Of a stretch of 64,000 nt of DNA, positions 52,401 through 60,751 are shown piece by piece. This DNA comes from Crotophaga sulcirostris. Its lineage: Eukaryota > Chordata > Aves > Cuculiformes > Crotophagidae. Every line of letters begins with the position of its first letter. The first letter of the stretch is position 1. The notes under the pieces were generated by a model. The model saw nothing but the letters and a program-made list of their open reading frames with translations, had not been told where the DNA came from and searched no databases. A program made the translations under genes and the position numbers. Location of the stretch: contig VYZB01000388.1 of the NCBI GenBank assembly GCA_013397455.1, positions 766,456-830,455 on the forward strand, in the 5' to 3' direction.

Positions 52401-55400
52401 GCAGTACCGTTGGCATCAAAACTCCAGAAATTGCTTTGTACAGAATTGAATCACAAACTCCCACTATATTCACTACAGTTGAAGAACCCAATACAGGCAG
52501 CATATGAGGAGGCATTCCTTGCCAAAAGTGCAGAAGAAAACTTTGAACCTGCAATCACAAGAAGAAGCAGGAATGTTGAAATGAAAATAGTAAAAGGCCA
52601 CAAGTACCATTTTCCTTAAATCACCCCATTTACACAGTATATGTTTCAGACCCAGAGCTGGACTGATGGTGTACAACACAGGCAAGGCATAGTCCCTACA
52701 GTGTAACACAGCACACAAAGGGATAATCAACCAAATGGCAAACAGACACTCTGGATTGGTGACAGGGTGTCTTTACATCACTACGGTAGACAGACCCATG
52801 GGGACCACCGCATTTTTACCTTCCATCAGTGGTTGGTGAGTGTAAATCTTTGGTTTCCCCATGTCAAGCCTTTTTCTCTCTTTTTGCTCTCTGTGCCTGC
52901 ATACAAAGGAATGCAATCTAGGCTTGGTGTAGAGAGAGAGAGCAAGACAGCACGTGACTTGCAGGGGTCAATATACTAGCTGTTTTCATTTTGGAAAGAA
53001 ACACTACAGTTTTGGATTTCTTCTTTCCTTCACTAAGAAGGAAATAGAAGAAAGAATGGAGAAAGGTAAAAAAGGAAAATGGGGAGGAGATTTCAGACAC
53101 AGCAAAACATGCCTCTGAAAATTTTCATTTAGGAAATAAAAGCATTATTAAGAGGATGATATGATCAGTTCTGCAGGGGTCAGAACGCCAGCATTCATAA
53201 GTGATAACCTTTTGCACACAATCTGTACTGAAATAACCAACCAATAACCAAGTGCATTCAAGAATATTTGCCATATTATATAAATACACAATGCAAATAC
53301 ATAAATATATAATACAAATATATCGTTGATGCTCAGTCCCTTCCTCTCCATTGATCCTGACAAACTTTGATTCCCTAACAAAATATAACATCCTAATCTT
53401 AAGAAAGCATTCTGAGATTCATCCAGTAAAACTTCCTGAATATGTATCACAAGTTTCTCTCACATGGAAACATCTAGGCTCAATACTATGGTTTAAAAGA
53501 GCCTCAACTTTAAACCGGGATACTGTGAAAAATTAACCAAAAGAGGAAATAAAGCAGGGAATTTCTTGTGGTTGTTCAGAGGACAGAGTCAAAAGACAGA
53601 TTTTCTTTGATTTTTTCCAGGACCTGAACATCATATTTGAATCCAGTTTTCAGCATGTCTATAATCAGATTTGTTTTCCTGGACTAGAAGCCTTCTCCAC
53701 ATGTAATGTAAAACTGCTTGCGTTCTAGTAATGTTTTATTTTTCAGCTCTAGTTATAGAGTTGTCTGCATGTAAAGCCAGAAATCCCTCAGATACAATTA
53801 GATATAGAGCAGATACAAACCTTATCTATCTCTAGTGGATTGTATGAACTGCTGTGCAGTGCACATGTTCCTGGGTGCACTGCAGTAAAACTGAATAACT
53901 GGGGACTTCAGCTACAGCTTTCTGGGATGTCTGTAAGGCTGTAGAACCCCCTCTGCCCTGCACCATTGTTAATGGACCAGCAGAGCCCATCATTTTGGCT
54001 GTGGCACCTGCCCTGGGCTTCTGTTGAACACTCAGAGGAATTCCTTCAAACAGAGCTCAGTCTCATCTCAAAGTTTAGAAAAGTGGTGGTGGACACACTC
54101 CTTGAGTTGTAAGAACTGGATTGTCCAACAACTTGTAAGGGGATATTGCTGCATTAATCCTGCTGAAGAATGGAGAGACAAAAACATTCCCATTGCTTTC
54201 ATTCCTCTAACTCACACAGTGTCATAAGTGAGATTTAAAGCTATCAGTCACATATTATGTACTCAAGTATAGCTATTGTTCATTATTCATGGAAAGGATC
54301 AGCCACTACAAACCCGTAAGTTTGTAACATCACTTTCAAAATAAGCTCTCAGATCCATTAATAGCATATGTATCATTAAATACAACTGTCGCTTCCAGCC
54401 ATACCTCATCAAAGTTTGCTCTTATTACAGTGTCTAGTATCCTCTGACAGTGAGTTCTATACATCATAATAAAGGTAGAAACCTGAAAAAGAATGAGGGA
54501 GACACACAAAAGATCATTCTACTTTAAGAAATCCGCTTTTAAACGTATCAGAGTATGTAGCACAAAAAAGTAAGTTTTTTCTTATCTTACCTATACATAA
54601 TTGCAAAAATAATGAAATCAGTTAGGCTCTAGTTAGATTAGTTAGATTAGCTTTAAGATGAGTTTTCTTCTTGAAAGTAAATTCTCCCTTTGAATCCATG
54701 GATTTTTCTATGTCAATGGGAATTCTTCAAATGTAAGAGGAGCAAAAAGCCTCAGTGAGATCAAAGACGAGAATGTGGCCCTAATTAGGATATAAAGAAC
54801 TATAAAACCCTATTCTTTTGTCCACTTTACATTGATACTACACATGTGAATAGCATCAGAAAACTAGCAAGCTCAGCCAAGAACAGCCAGAGCACTTTTG
54901 TCATATGTGCAGATAGGACTCTCTTAATTTCTAGTCTAGAAGGATAAGATATGCCCTCTCTGCTCAAAAAAACATCAGAACTGTTTTTCAGTTTGCTGTC
55001 AAATACGTTTGCAGATGAAAGAGCTCTAACATATTGCAAAAGTGTTACTCTCACACCTCAACTGCTTTATGTAATGTAACTTTTTAAAAAGGAGTGTGCA
55101 CAGGCTTTAGAAATATTGTACAGCCAGCAGCGTCAGGTGCCTATTTTAAGGGAAGATATTTCTTCCCATGATATGAAGTAAGAAGGTTCCCAATAATATC
55201 AAATAATTACTAAACTTACTCTAATTTAAAGTCTTTATATTTTACATAAAGCTTTCATCCAAAGCATGGGGCAAAAAAAAAAACAACCAAAAAAAAACAA
55301 GACAAGCTGAGAAAAGATTTCCAAAGTGTTACCTTCTCCTCTGGCAGACTGGCTGGCAGATTTAGATCTTTGACATTTGGAAACTCTGGCAGTAATGTTC

Positions 55401-58400
55401 CCAGTTTGGATCGTGGTGAATACGCCACTGTCTGTTTGGTTACTTCTTTTTTTCCTGTTTCGTTGACCCAGGCTGCTCCTTTTTTAGAATACATCACATC
55501 ATAATACTGGGAGTTTTCTTTCACTGCAATCCCATAATAATGATACCTAATACATAGAGATGTATATTTCATAAAGCAGATTGTTTGAAAATGAGAAAAA
55601 AGAATATGTAGAGCTCAGAGAAACAGATAATGCTAATGATTTCTACAGCAAAAGACTCTGCAATAATTTATATATTATTAACAAGCATTGATTCAGTAGA
55701 ATATTGCCGTGGTATATCAGGCTTCTAATTTTCATTCCTTCTTGTAAAAGTAGCTCTCTTCAGAGTTAATAAAGCTGATTCTGTTGCAGGGCATGAAAAC
55801 AATGGAGTTGCATTTTTTTTCTTATTATTATTAAAGGAAAAAAGCATCCTAAAGCTACTCGTTGGCAGAGCTCTGCTGTGCAGCTACTCCTTTCGTTTAG
55901 CAACAAGCAGAGGTACAGACCCTCTGGACTGGTCCTTCTGTTGTTGTTTCAGCTCCTTGATTCTCAGACTTGAGGGCTGGTTTGATCCCTGAAAAGCATG
56001 AGTCTTTATTGCAAATGAATTGATCAACAGTGTTCCAAAAATTGGAAACTCTTAAATGAAAAGAGAGGGAGAGGAAAGGCTTGTGCTGGGAAGCAATGAA
56101 CGGCAGGAAATGTACAGTTGAAAATTATTTGCTCCATATCTTAGCATCCATGCTGGGCTTAGATCAGTGAGGGATACTACACAACACAAAATCTGTCTGT
56201 GCAGACCACAGTGGGAGTTACAGAGCGTGACTATGCTACATAAATGGATTGTGCTCATGGCACAAGTTTGTGCTACAACTTAACTTTATTATAGGTGTTC
56301 ACAGAAGCACTGATTATCCAGTTAGAACTCTTGCATCAAAGCAGCAAAGGCATTCTTATTCATTCCATGGTTTGCTAATATTTATTTAAGTTTCTCCACT
56401 GTAGGCACCACCAACCCATCAGCTATATTGTCACTGATTACAAAGGGCATCATAAAATTGTATTGCTCATATACTTTTGATTCACCCTACTTTCCTAGAG
56501 AGAACTTTTCACTGATCTTCCATTTCTCTCCTTATAGTCTATCAAAAGCCTATCAGACCACGATGAGACACTGTCTTTTGGATCCTACTATGGTAGTAGG
56601 AGAAGTTGCTATCTCTGGATGTTTCTTGTTCATCCCAGACAGTTATTGATTGCAGAGTGCTACCAGCTGATCTATTCACTTGAATGAAATAGAGTTTGCT
56701 TTAAGCAAAGTCAGCTGGTTTTACAAATGTCCTCAATTAAATTAGTAAAAAGTAGCATCTAAGTGGTGGTAAACTAACTCAGGTGACTTTCTTCCTTTTT
56801 TCAAAGTCATTTAGCCACATATCAGCGCATGTCATAATCTCCAGCAGAAAGTGGTGGCAAAGAGTTGGAAGCCCTAATCTTGTCCACCATCACAGATGGG
56901 CTGAAAGGAGTCTTGGGGAGTTGTAGCAGACTTCTGGTATGTGGTTCCCTTGCCATGCCCACTGAGGACCTTCCATAAAAATAGAAGCTATCTTGAACAC
57001 AATACTGAATAATTGAGTGAGATTTATCAAAGCATTAAGCTGACATGTTATGAATGGGATTTCCTAGCTTCAATACCTTAGAAAGCCACACTATCATCTC
57101 CAAATCTGCCCACCAGGGCTTAGGCTAAAAGTGTATTCCACACCATAAACCTGGCTCCAGATTGGTCCTAACCTGTTACAGATAGCTAATGGCAAGTTTG
57201 TGCCAACACTGGGGTTATAACAGCAGCTGTAGAAGTCTGGCTTTTTAGCTTGAATAGTAACAACTCCAGCTTGCAGTTCAAGTGCCCAGTTTTGTCTCTG
57301 GCAGCTGTCATGCATGCACTGCACAGAAGAGCCATAAAGCTCACACGCATCCCGTGTGGTATATCTGAGGCTGGGGAAACTGAAAGGAAATGCTACAGGG
57401 AGATAGCACCACAGTTTGCTGAGTGAAGGAAGGGGAAAAAAGGAAAAGGTCAGAGCAAGCAGGATTACATAAATTCTAGATGGATTGAGAGGTCTGTACA
57501 GTTTAAACAGTGCCCAGACTCATATCAAGTTTCCTCTTAAAAGAAAAAAAGGAATGAAATCCTGGAAAAAGTAGTAGAATTTCATCGTGTATTATTTAGT
57601 TGCTGGTATATTGCATTTCCCAGTAAACTACACAAAAGTGTTTTCAAAATCTTATAGACAGCAATAGCCCTATTAACTCCAATTTTTTTTCCAGATAGCT
57701 TCCTGCTGCAGTAATTTTACCATCCCAAATGGCAAAAACTCACTGGTACAGTTTACAAAGATTCTTTTCCAAGTACTTTTCTGTATTTCTATCAGAAAAA
57801 ACTCAATTTAGTTCAGTAAACATGGCTTGAAAGTTTGATCTGTAGAAGGGTAACATGCAGACAACATAACAGTTTTTGTGGTAAATAGTGGAATGCTTTT
57901 TCCTCTCACTGGTCAGTATGTGCAGCACTCCTTTCAAGATAGAAGCAAAATTCCCTTCACACCATGAAGTTTCCATCAGTTTAACTAACCTCTTGTGTAC
58001 ATAATTGAAGAGTTTCGAACTACAGTACAGAAAGAAATCAGCTTTTGTGTTTAGCTGCCTTCTCAGGGCTCACCTGTGGTGTAACTGTTCTTAAGCTCAG
58101 TGCGACAGAGAGCAGCTGCATGCCTACAGCAATAAACCCAGCTGCAAAAAAAGAAAGCCTCACAACTGATGACCAAGAGTATAGCACCATTGTAGCTCTG
58201 AACTTTGTCATGCTACAAGGCAGCAGTGCTATAAAAAGCCTGAAGGCAGAACAATGTGAAGTCAGATAATCTTAACCACTTCTATGGCCAAATTTCCTTT
58301 GGCAGTAGCAGGGAAGTGGAATGAAAATCATATTGACAGCAGTTGGTCAGCAGAGCTGGTGATAAAGGGACTAAAGTGTTAATGCCTGAAGTAATTTCTT

Positions 58401-60751
58401 TACGTAACACTTAATTGGAAAGCAGTCAGATGTTTCTGAAAACAGAACCAGAGCTCAGTTACAGCTGTGCTGTGTCTAGCAAGGAGTGTATTTATGGTAA
58501 AGAAGAACAGTGGGCATGTAGTGCGTGTGTGTTTATACCTTTCCTCTTCGTTGGATCAAATGAGAACGACTCCTCTGTATGCTATAATCCTTAGAGCATG
58601 GGTGGCAAACACAGAGCCTGTGGGCTGAATCCAGCCCTCCACCTTGTTTTATCTGGCCTGGTGGCAACGCCGAGCTCCTTGCCCCTGCGCTCCTGCCAGC
58701 GCTGTCCACCCGTGCAGTGTGTGATGCACGTTACGCTGCAGGAGCAGGCTGATGTGGCCCCGAGAGAAAATGAGTGTGACACCCCTGCCTTAAGGTGTTT
58801 ACCACTGATGATGATGCATCCTCTTTTGAAGCAGAAGAGCTTCAGCCTACTGAGGTTGAGAAATTTGGGTGACTATGATCTCCCTCACAGAGGTGACCTT
58901 GGGGGCCAAGAGTTTTGCAGAGCACAGACAACAGACTTTACAGATACCCCTTATTTGCTAGACTGGGAGCAGAACCATTGCAAAGGGTGGCATAAGAGTA
59001 GTATGTGACCTCAAAGTCCCTCTGATAGGCATGCAGGTTAGGGGGAAATATGGAAGAAATATTAAATGTCTTTCATTTTTAGTCTCATTGAGAGTGAAGA
59101 GACATAGCTTTTGGAGACGCAAAACACCTTTCACCAGGAGACAAAGGACCTCTTGCCCCTCAGAGACTCTTGGATCTGTGGGAGGTATCCCAGTTTGGAA
59201 ATACAGCAGTGGTCATACCTTTCATTAGATGGGAAGACAAATAACAAAGGTACAGTGAATGTAAGAGTGATTTGATGGCTGACAGTGGGTAATCTCAGAT
59301 GAATGCTTCCATAAAGCAACCTGAGCATGCTTTCACTCCATCCTTATGAACCTCCACAGAACTTATATCCAGTGCTAAATCCTGATTCTCTGGGTCCAGA
59401 CCTATCATGCTTTCCTAATATGCTGTCAGACTAGCACAGAATTTGTTCCTGAGAGATTTCTGCTAGCTCTGTCATCTGTGATGTTATGATGGTTCTGAAT
59501 TTGCATCTGGGAAGAGATTTCAAATTTTCAATTAGCTGCTTAAATATGACTGCTCTAGAAAAAGAAAGCTTAGTTAGAAAAATTAAGAGAATCTCAAGAC
59601 ATTTGGTCCAATCAAAGAGATACATCTTGGCATGGACCACATGTCAGAAGAGAACAGTTAATTATAATGGCATTGCATTTAGCATCTTGATTTCTTTTTT
59701 TCTTTAGAGAGTGGATTATACTTGCTTCAGGTGTTAAGTTCAGTTCTCACAGCCTATTTGTTTCTCAGCATTGAGCAATATTGTGTTTCTAGGCTTTGTT
59801 TTGAAAGAGAATCTTTACCAGCAAAATTTTGCAAATGCACTGTCCCAGGTTTTCATTTCCCCCTCCATAATTTTCTACTCATGATCTACAGAGCCTACCC
59901 AGTAGGATTCTGTGAAATCTAATAAAGAAAAGCACATTTTTTGGGGGGGAGGGAGACTTATGTTTGCCATAAAAAGATGCAAAGCTCCACTGGAAAAATT
60001 TCATGGAGTCCACAAGTAGAAAAAAGTATGAAAACATCACTGTGTTCTCCACAGATTGGTAGAATCACACTTTGTCAACAATTGGAAAAAGTCAAATACC
60101 CAGGAACTGCATTTTTCTTTGTGAATCAATTTCTCATTCCAGAATTAGGATGTACTGTTTTCAGTATCATCTTTTGAATAAGGCAATAAACTAATTCCTT
60201 AATCACTTAAAGAGATGTTGGATTTCATCACCCTGGGAAAACAGTAGCTAAATCCAGGTTTGTGGACAATCTCAGTTTAGGCCAGTGCATTTTACTACCT
60301 AAATTCCAGATAGCTTTCCATCACTCATCCTCTAAACTGAAACGTGATGTTAACCAGCTAATATTTCCCAACTTCTAACAGTAGCTCACTTAGTCCTGGG
60401 TATGCATGTTCTTTATGTTGTGTGAAGTAAGTTGAGATGAATGACTTTACAGGAACAATAAGGAAAATATTGCTAATTAAATCAGTAAAAGATCTCCATT
60501 ACACTACCTTTGCAGGATCACTGCTGAATCAATATGACAATGTAAAGACTACAATGGAACCTCCATCAAAGTTGGGTTTTAAGTCCTCAACTGGACAAAT
60601 TTTTCCTTGATTTTATACCATTCCATTCAGTAAAGCCAGAGTCAGATGGGGCCCTGTGTGAGATGATAATAATACTATACACTGCTTACTTTGATTGGCC
60701 TCTGGTTCCAAGTCTTCTTGTTGTCAGCTGTGGAAACTGTTGCCTTATTAT
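10185..60751 (-). CDS. RFX4: RFX4 transcription factor, 3' part: 14 coding exons
   Basis: Joined exons: 60751-60690, 55546-55333, 54482-54405, 52548-52385, 50024-49924, 48172-48114, 46595-46451, 43222-43128, 41704-41587, 35115-34996, 33706-33545, 26196-26034, 21795-21657, 10457-10185. They total 1893 bp, i.e. 630 codons plus stop, with every phase matching and every intron GT-AG. The protein starts inside the RFX winged-helix DNA-binding domain ([15 protein letters not shown], then [12 protein letters not shown]). It continues through the conserved RFX B/C and dimerization region and ends in the RFX4-specific Pro/Ser/Tyr-rich tail ...[17 protein letters not shown]4 is a nuclear X-box-binding factor acting in brain midline, subcommissural organ and cilia gene control, with testis isoforms in mammals. 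About 105 N-terminal residues of the brain isoform (about 735 aa in human) are encoded to the right of the window. The gene looks intact; no frameshift or stop was seen. Confidence 0.95.
12157..12500 (-). mobile_element. CR1 LINE 3' fragment
   Basis: A minus-oriented CR1 of about 340 bp. Motifs include gacctttgagatcatcaagt, cacctccagggatggtgaat, tttcagagaagaaatttttcc and gaggccattccctctcatcc. The terminal octamers are degraded (gaaccctagaat), which suggests an older copy. It is sense relative to RFX4. Confidence 0.88.
15287..15512 (-). mobile_element. CR1 LINE 3' fragment
   Basis: A minus-oriented CR1 with tail catagaatcatagaatcat, then gaaaagacctctaagatcaa, cacctccagggatggtgact and ccctgggcagcctgttccaa. 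About 225 bp, sense relative to RFX4. Confidence 0.88.
17325..18347 (+). mobile_element. CR1 LINE, 1.0 kb 3' part with broken reverse transcriptase
   Basis: The longest CR1 copy in the window, plus-oriented (antisense to RFX4). It begins in the reverse transcriptase palm ([18 protein letters not shown]) and ends in the tail ccattccatgattctatgat at about 18347. The catalytic [FY]ADD box reads FTDD here, and the frame is split among several open segments (17370-17654, 17729-18073), so it is inactive. The last 470 bp are close to the oppositely oriented copy at 28745-29245. Confidence 0.92.
19285..19402 (+). mobile_element. CR1 LINE 3' end fragment
   Basis: A plus-oriented CR1 end: gcagggacaggagtcggac, gatgatccttgtgggtccct, tccaactcaggactttctat, followed by gatactatgatt octamer remnants. 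It belongs to a different 3'-end subfamily from the 1-kb copy at 17.3-18.3 kb. Confidence 0.85.
20412..20530 (-). mobile_element. CR1 LINE 3' fragment with internal duplication
   Basis: A minus-oriented CR1 (ggttggaagagacctccaag, atcatcaagtccaacct) followed by a 14-base unit aacctataagccaa repeated twice at about 20454-20481, then taaaccatggcactcagtgc, which is typical of the CR1 3' region. Confidence 0.82.
20808..20885 (+). mobile_element. CR1 LINE 3' end fragment
   Basis: A short plus-oriented CR1 end: aggttggactcgatgatctc, gtcctttccaaccttgtaat, then three gatactgt-like tail units. About 78 bp. Confidence 0.82.
21657..21795 (-). CDS. RFX4: RFX4 exon (C-terminal region, 139 bp)
   Basis: The acceptor is gttttag at 21796 and the donor is CACAG|gtaagt. 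The first base completes the Gly codon begun in the previous exon, followed by 46 codons starting [20 protein letters not shown] and ending YHRSSSQ. This is the Tyr/Gly/Ser/His-rich part of the RFX4 tail. It ends in phase 0 and joins YPFNSPTSR of the terminal exon. Confidence 0.95.
23605..23708 (+). mobile_element. CR1 LINE 3' end fragment
   Basis: A plus-oriented end: gggttgtaggttggacttga, tgatctcagaggtcctttcc, aaccttatgatactgtgaaa. About 100 bp. Confidence 0.83.
23890..24215 (+). mobile_element. Degenerate CR1 LINE internal fragment
   Basis: Recognisable by catctggagtattgtgtcct, the agcaggaatgcagacagcag region and a gtccagccttaagaagagag end, which correspond to the CR1 3' part of ORF2. It is strongly mutated, so boundaries are approximate. 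It is a separate insertion from the 3' end at 23605-23708 because the order of parts is reversed. Confidence 0.65.
25360..25710 (-). mobile_element. CR1 LINE fragment, tail missing
   Basis: Minus-oriented CR1: gtctcttgtcctataactgg, cttctcctcctgaggctaaa, caatcccagctctctcaacc, cagatgctccagtcctgtaa. The terminal octamer part is absent, and the left edge grades into AT-rich sequence near 25360. Confidence 0.8.
26034..26196 (-). CDS. RFX4: RFX4 exon (163 bp)
   Basis: The acceptor is gtttgtctgcag at 26197 and the donor is CATGG|gtaagt. It encodes [20 protein letters not shown] through [18 protein letters not shown], the RFX4-specific segment after the dimerization region. Phases are 2 bases in (completing Gly) and 2 bases out (GG of the next Gly). 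This exon and the next (21657-21795) are flanked by inverted CR1 copies. Confidence 0.95.
26278..26830 (-). mobile_element. CR1 LINE 3' fragment (0.55 kb)
   Basis: Minus-oriented CR1 with degraded tail (gaatcataggatcctagaatcatagaac), then gaaaagacctttaagatcat, ctccagggatggtgactcaa, tgaggccatttcctcttgtc and ctactcctaca-type RT end (RC of [20 protein letters not shown]). Sense relative to RFX4. Related to the plus copy at 39060-40017. Confidence 0.9.
28745..29245 (-). mobile_element. CR1 LINE 3' fragment (0.5 kb)
   Basis: Minus-oriented, well preserved: atagaatcatagaatggctt tail, gaagggaccttaaagatcgt, ccatgggcagggacacctcc, ggccttgaacacctccaggg, and ctctcagcctgtcctcaaat further in. By eye it is roughly 90% identical over about 460 bp to the plus copy ending at 18347, so both belong to the same relatively young subfamily. 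Confidence 0.93.
33545..33706 (-). CDS. RFX4: RFX4 exon with NAGNAG acceptor (162 bp)
   Basis: The acceptor reads gtcctgcag|CAG|AAA, a tandem NAGNAG. Using the first AG gives 162 bp, using the second gives 159 bp, and both are in frame. The encoded segment is [20 protein letters not shown] through [18 protein letters not shown], a Pro/Ser-rich linker after the dimerization region. The donor is CAG|gtaagt at 33544. Human RFX4 has a related segment here; this linker is the least conserved part of the protein. Confidence 0.93.
33707..34995 (-). other. RFX4: RFX4 intron (1.3 kb)
   Basis: AT-rich unique sequence between two verified exons. No repeat or further exon was recognised. The frame at 33583-33978 is an antisense shadow of the adjoining exon extended into the intron. 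Confidence 0.8.
34996..35115 (-). CDS. RFX4: RFX4 exon (dimerization region end, 120 bp)
   Basis: The acceptor is tttattaccag at 35116 and the donor is CACAG|gtgagt. The first two bases complete a Gly codon, then [20 protein letters not shown] and [19 protein letters not shown] follow. This is the strongly conserved C-terminal end of the RFX dimerization domain. It leaves in phase 1 and pairs with either acceptor of the next exon. Confidence 0.96.
36060..36400 (+). mobile_element. Possible ancient CR1/L3-type LINE remnant
   Basis: The order of weakly matching words (aaatttaatagcaatgctgt, cactcatgaaacctcacttc, gaatattgcatgtaattgta, attatcagaaggatgcaagg) resembles the ORF2 3' part of CR1/L3 LINEs (LVRPHLEYCVQFW...). 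It is too diverged for firm boundaries. Confidence 0.45.
37482..37555. repeat. GA-rich microsatellite
   Basis: Impure GGGA/GAGA repeats (gaaggagggagggagggagg followed by caggcaagcagagagaaaaa and gggagagggattgagagagg). An intronic simple repeat. Confidence 0.85.
39060..40017 (+). mobile_element. CR1 LINE, 0.96 kb 3' part with RT remnant
   Basis: Plus-oriented (antisense to RFX4). It begins in the reverse transcriptase palm ([19 protein letters not shown]) with the catalytic box as FADD, continues through [20 protein letters not shown] and [20 protein letters not shown], and ends at cctacgactctgtgattt near 40017. One frame shift separates 39059-39289 from 39196-39639, and the 5' half of the element is missing, so it is inactive. 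Confidence 0.92.
41587..41704 (-). CDS. RFX4: RFX4 exon (118 bp)
   Basis: The acceptor is tttcttgcag at 41705 and the donor is TTTG|gtactt. It encodes [20 protein letters not shown] and [19 protein letters not shown] plus one base of Gly. This is a highly conserved part of the RFX dimerization region. The apparent open frame running left past 41587 is intron read-through. Confidence 0.96.
41705..43127 (-). other. RFX4: RFX4 intron (1.4 kb)
   Basis: AT-rich unique sequence; nothing else recognised. Confidence 0.8.
43128..43222 (-). CDS. RFX4: RFX4 exon (95 bp)
   Basis: The acceptor is ctttgccag at 43223 and the donor is AAAG|gttggt. Two bases complete Leu, then [20 protein letters not shown] and [11 protein letters not shown] follow, 31 codons in the dimerization region. 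It exits in phase 0 and joins VAAKRQG. Confidence 0.96.
43223..46450 (-). other. RFX4: RFX4 intron (3.2 kb)
   Basis: Repeat-poor AT-rich sequence between two verified exons. No gene or known repeat was recognised. Confidence 0.78.
46451..46595 (-). CDS. RFX4: RFX4 exon (145 bp)
   Basis: The acceptor is ggattacag and the donor is CAAT|gtaaga. It encodes [40 protein letters not shown] and EHRKLIIQ, followed by the first base of Leu. This belongs to the conserved RFX central region between the DNA-binding and dimerization domains. Confidence 0.96.
46596..48113 (-). other. RFX4: RFX4 intron (1.5 kb)
   Basis: Non-coding. The plus-strand frames at 46803-47150 and 47293-47586 have no recognisable domain and are taken as chance. 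Confidence 0.76.
48114..48172 (-). CDS. RFX4: RFX4 small exon (59 bp)
   Basis: The acceptor is tttcctgtag at 48173 and the donor is CCAA|gtaaat. Two bases complete Leu, then [19 protein letters not shown] follows (19 codons), a basic amphipathic stretch conserved in RFX4. The exon was found only by reading the correct frame; the longer open frame covering 48040-48282 is a shadow. Confidence 0.94.
48173..49923 (-). other. RFX4: RFX4 intron (1.75 kb)
   Basis: AT-rich unique sequence; nothing else recognised. Confidence 0.76.
49924..50024 (-). CDS. RFX4: RFX4 exon (101 bp)
   Basis: The acceptor is tctcttttcag at 50025 and the donor is GAAT|gtatgt. One base completes Ser, then [20 protein letters not shown] and [13 protein letters not shown] (33 codons) and the first base of Leu. 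This is a conserved RFX central-domain helix region. Confidence 0.96.
50025..52384 (-). other. RFX4: RFX4 intron (2.4 kb)
   Basis: Unique sequence with a somewhat GC-richer patch at about 50.4-51.0 kb. No repeat, RNA gene or exon was recognised. Confidence 0.76.
52385..52548 (-). CDS. RFX4: RFX4 exon (164 bp)
   Basis: The acceptor is ttgtgattgcag at 52549. It encodes [40 protein letters not shown] and [14 protein letters not shown], then AG of Ser. This is one of the most conserved blocks of the RFX family (central domain B). The donor GACAG|gtctgt is weaker than the others in the gene (+3 C). The open frame listed around 52473-52730 on this strand is the wrong frame. Confidence 0.95.
52549..54404 (-). 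other. RFX4: RFX4 intron (1.9 kb)
   Basis: AT-rich unique sequence; no other feature recognised. Confidence 0.76.
54405..54482 (-). CDS. RFX4: RFX4 exon (78 bp, 26 codons)
   Basis: The acceptor is ctttttcag at 54483 and the donor is GAG|gtatgg; both junctions are phase 0. It encodes [20 protein letters not shown] and RANFDE, the start of the conserved RFX central region. Being a multiple of three with phase 0 on both sides, it could be skipped without a frameshift. Confidence 0.95.
54483..55332 (-). other. RFX4: RFX4 intron (0.85 kb)
   Basis: Short intron of unique sequence, with no other feature recognised. Confidence 0.8.
55333..55546 (-). CDS. RFX4: RFX4 exon, end of DNA-binding domain (214 bp)
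   Basis: The acceptor is tctatgtattag and the donor is GAAG|gtaaca. One base completes Lys, then [60 protein letters not shown] and [11 protein letters not shown] (71 codons). The first third completes the RFX winged helix (SKYHYYG box and following strand); the rest is the linker to the central region. Strongly conserved with mammalian RFX4. Confidence 0.96.
55547..60689 (-). other. RFX4: RFX4 intron (5.1 kb)
   Basis: This intron splits the winged-helix domain between the GQS and K-YHYYG codons. It contains a 191-bp hAT-like element at 58597-58787; otherwise unique AT-rich sequence. Open frames on either strand were not recognised as genes. Confidence 0.8.
58597..58787 (+). mobile_element. 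hAT-like non-autonomous DNA transposon (191 bp)
   Basis: The element starts catgggtggcaaac and ends gtgtgacacccctg. The end read in reverse complement is caggggtgtcacac, giving imperfect terminal inverted repeats of the hAT/Charlie type (CAGGGGTGGCAAAC consensus style). It is flanked by ccttagag (58589-58596) and ccttaagg (58788-58795), an 8-bp target duplication with 6 of 8 bases matching, as expected for hAT. It is clearly more GC- and CpG-rich than its surroundings. It has no transposase. Strand is arbitrary. Confidence 0.72.
60690..60751 (-). CDS. RFX4: RFX4 exon, core of DNA-binding domain (62 bp)
   Basis: The acceptor is tatttgcag at 60752 and the donor is CAAA|gtaagc. It encodes [20 protein letters not shown] plus AA of Lys. 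This is the recognition-helix segment of the RFX winged helix and is nearly invariant across RFX1-RFX8. It is only 20 codons and was found by motif. The exon before it, expected to end ...NAASFGK, was not found up to 64000 and must lie further right. Confidence 0.96.
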
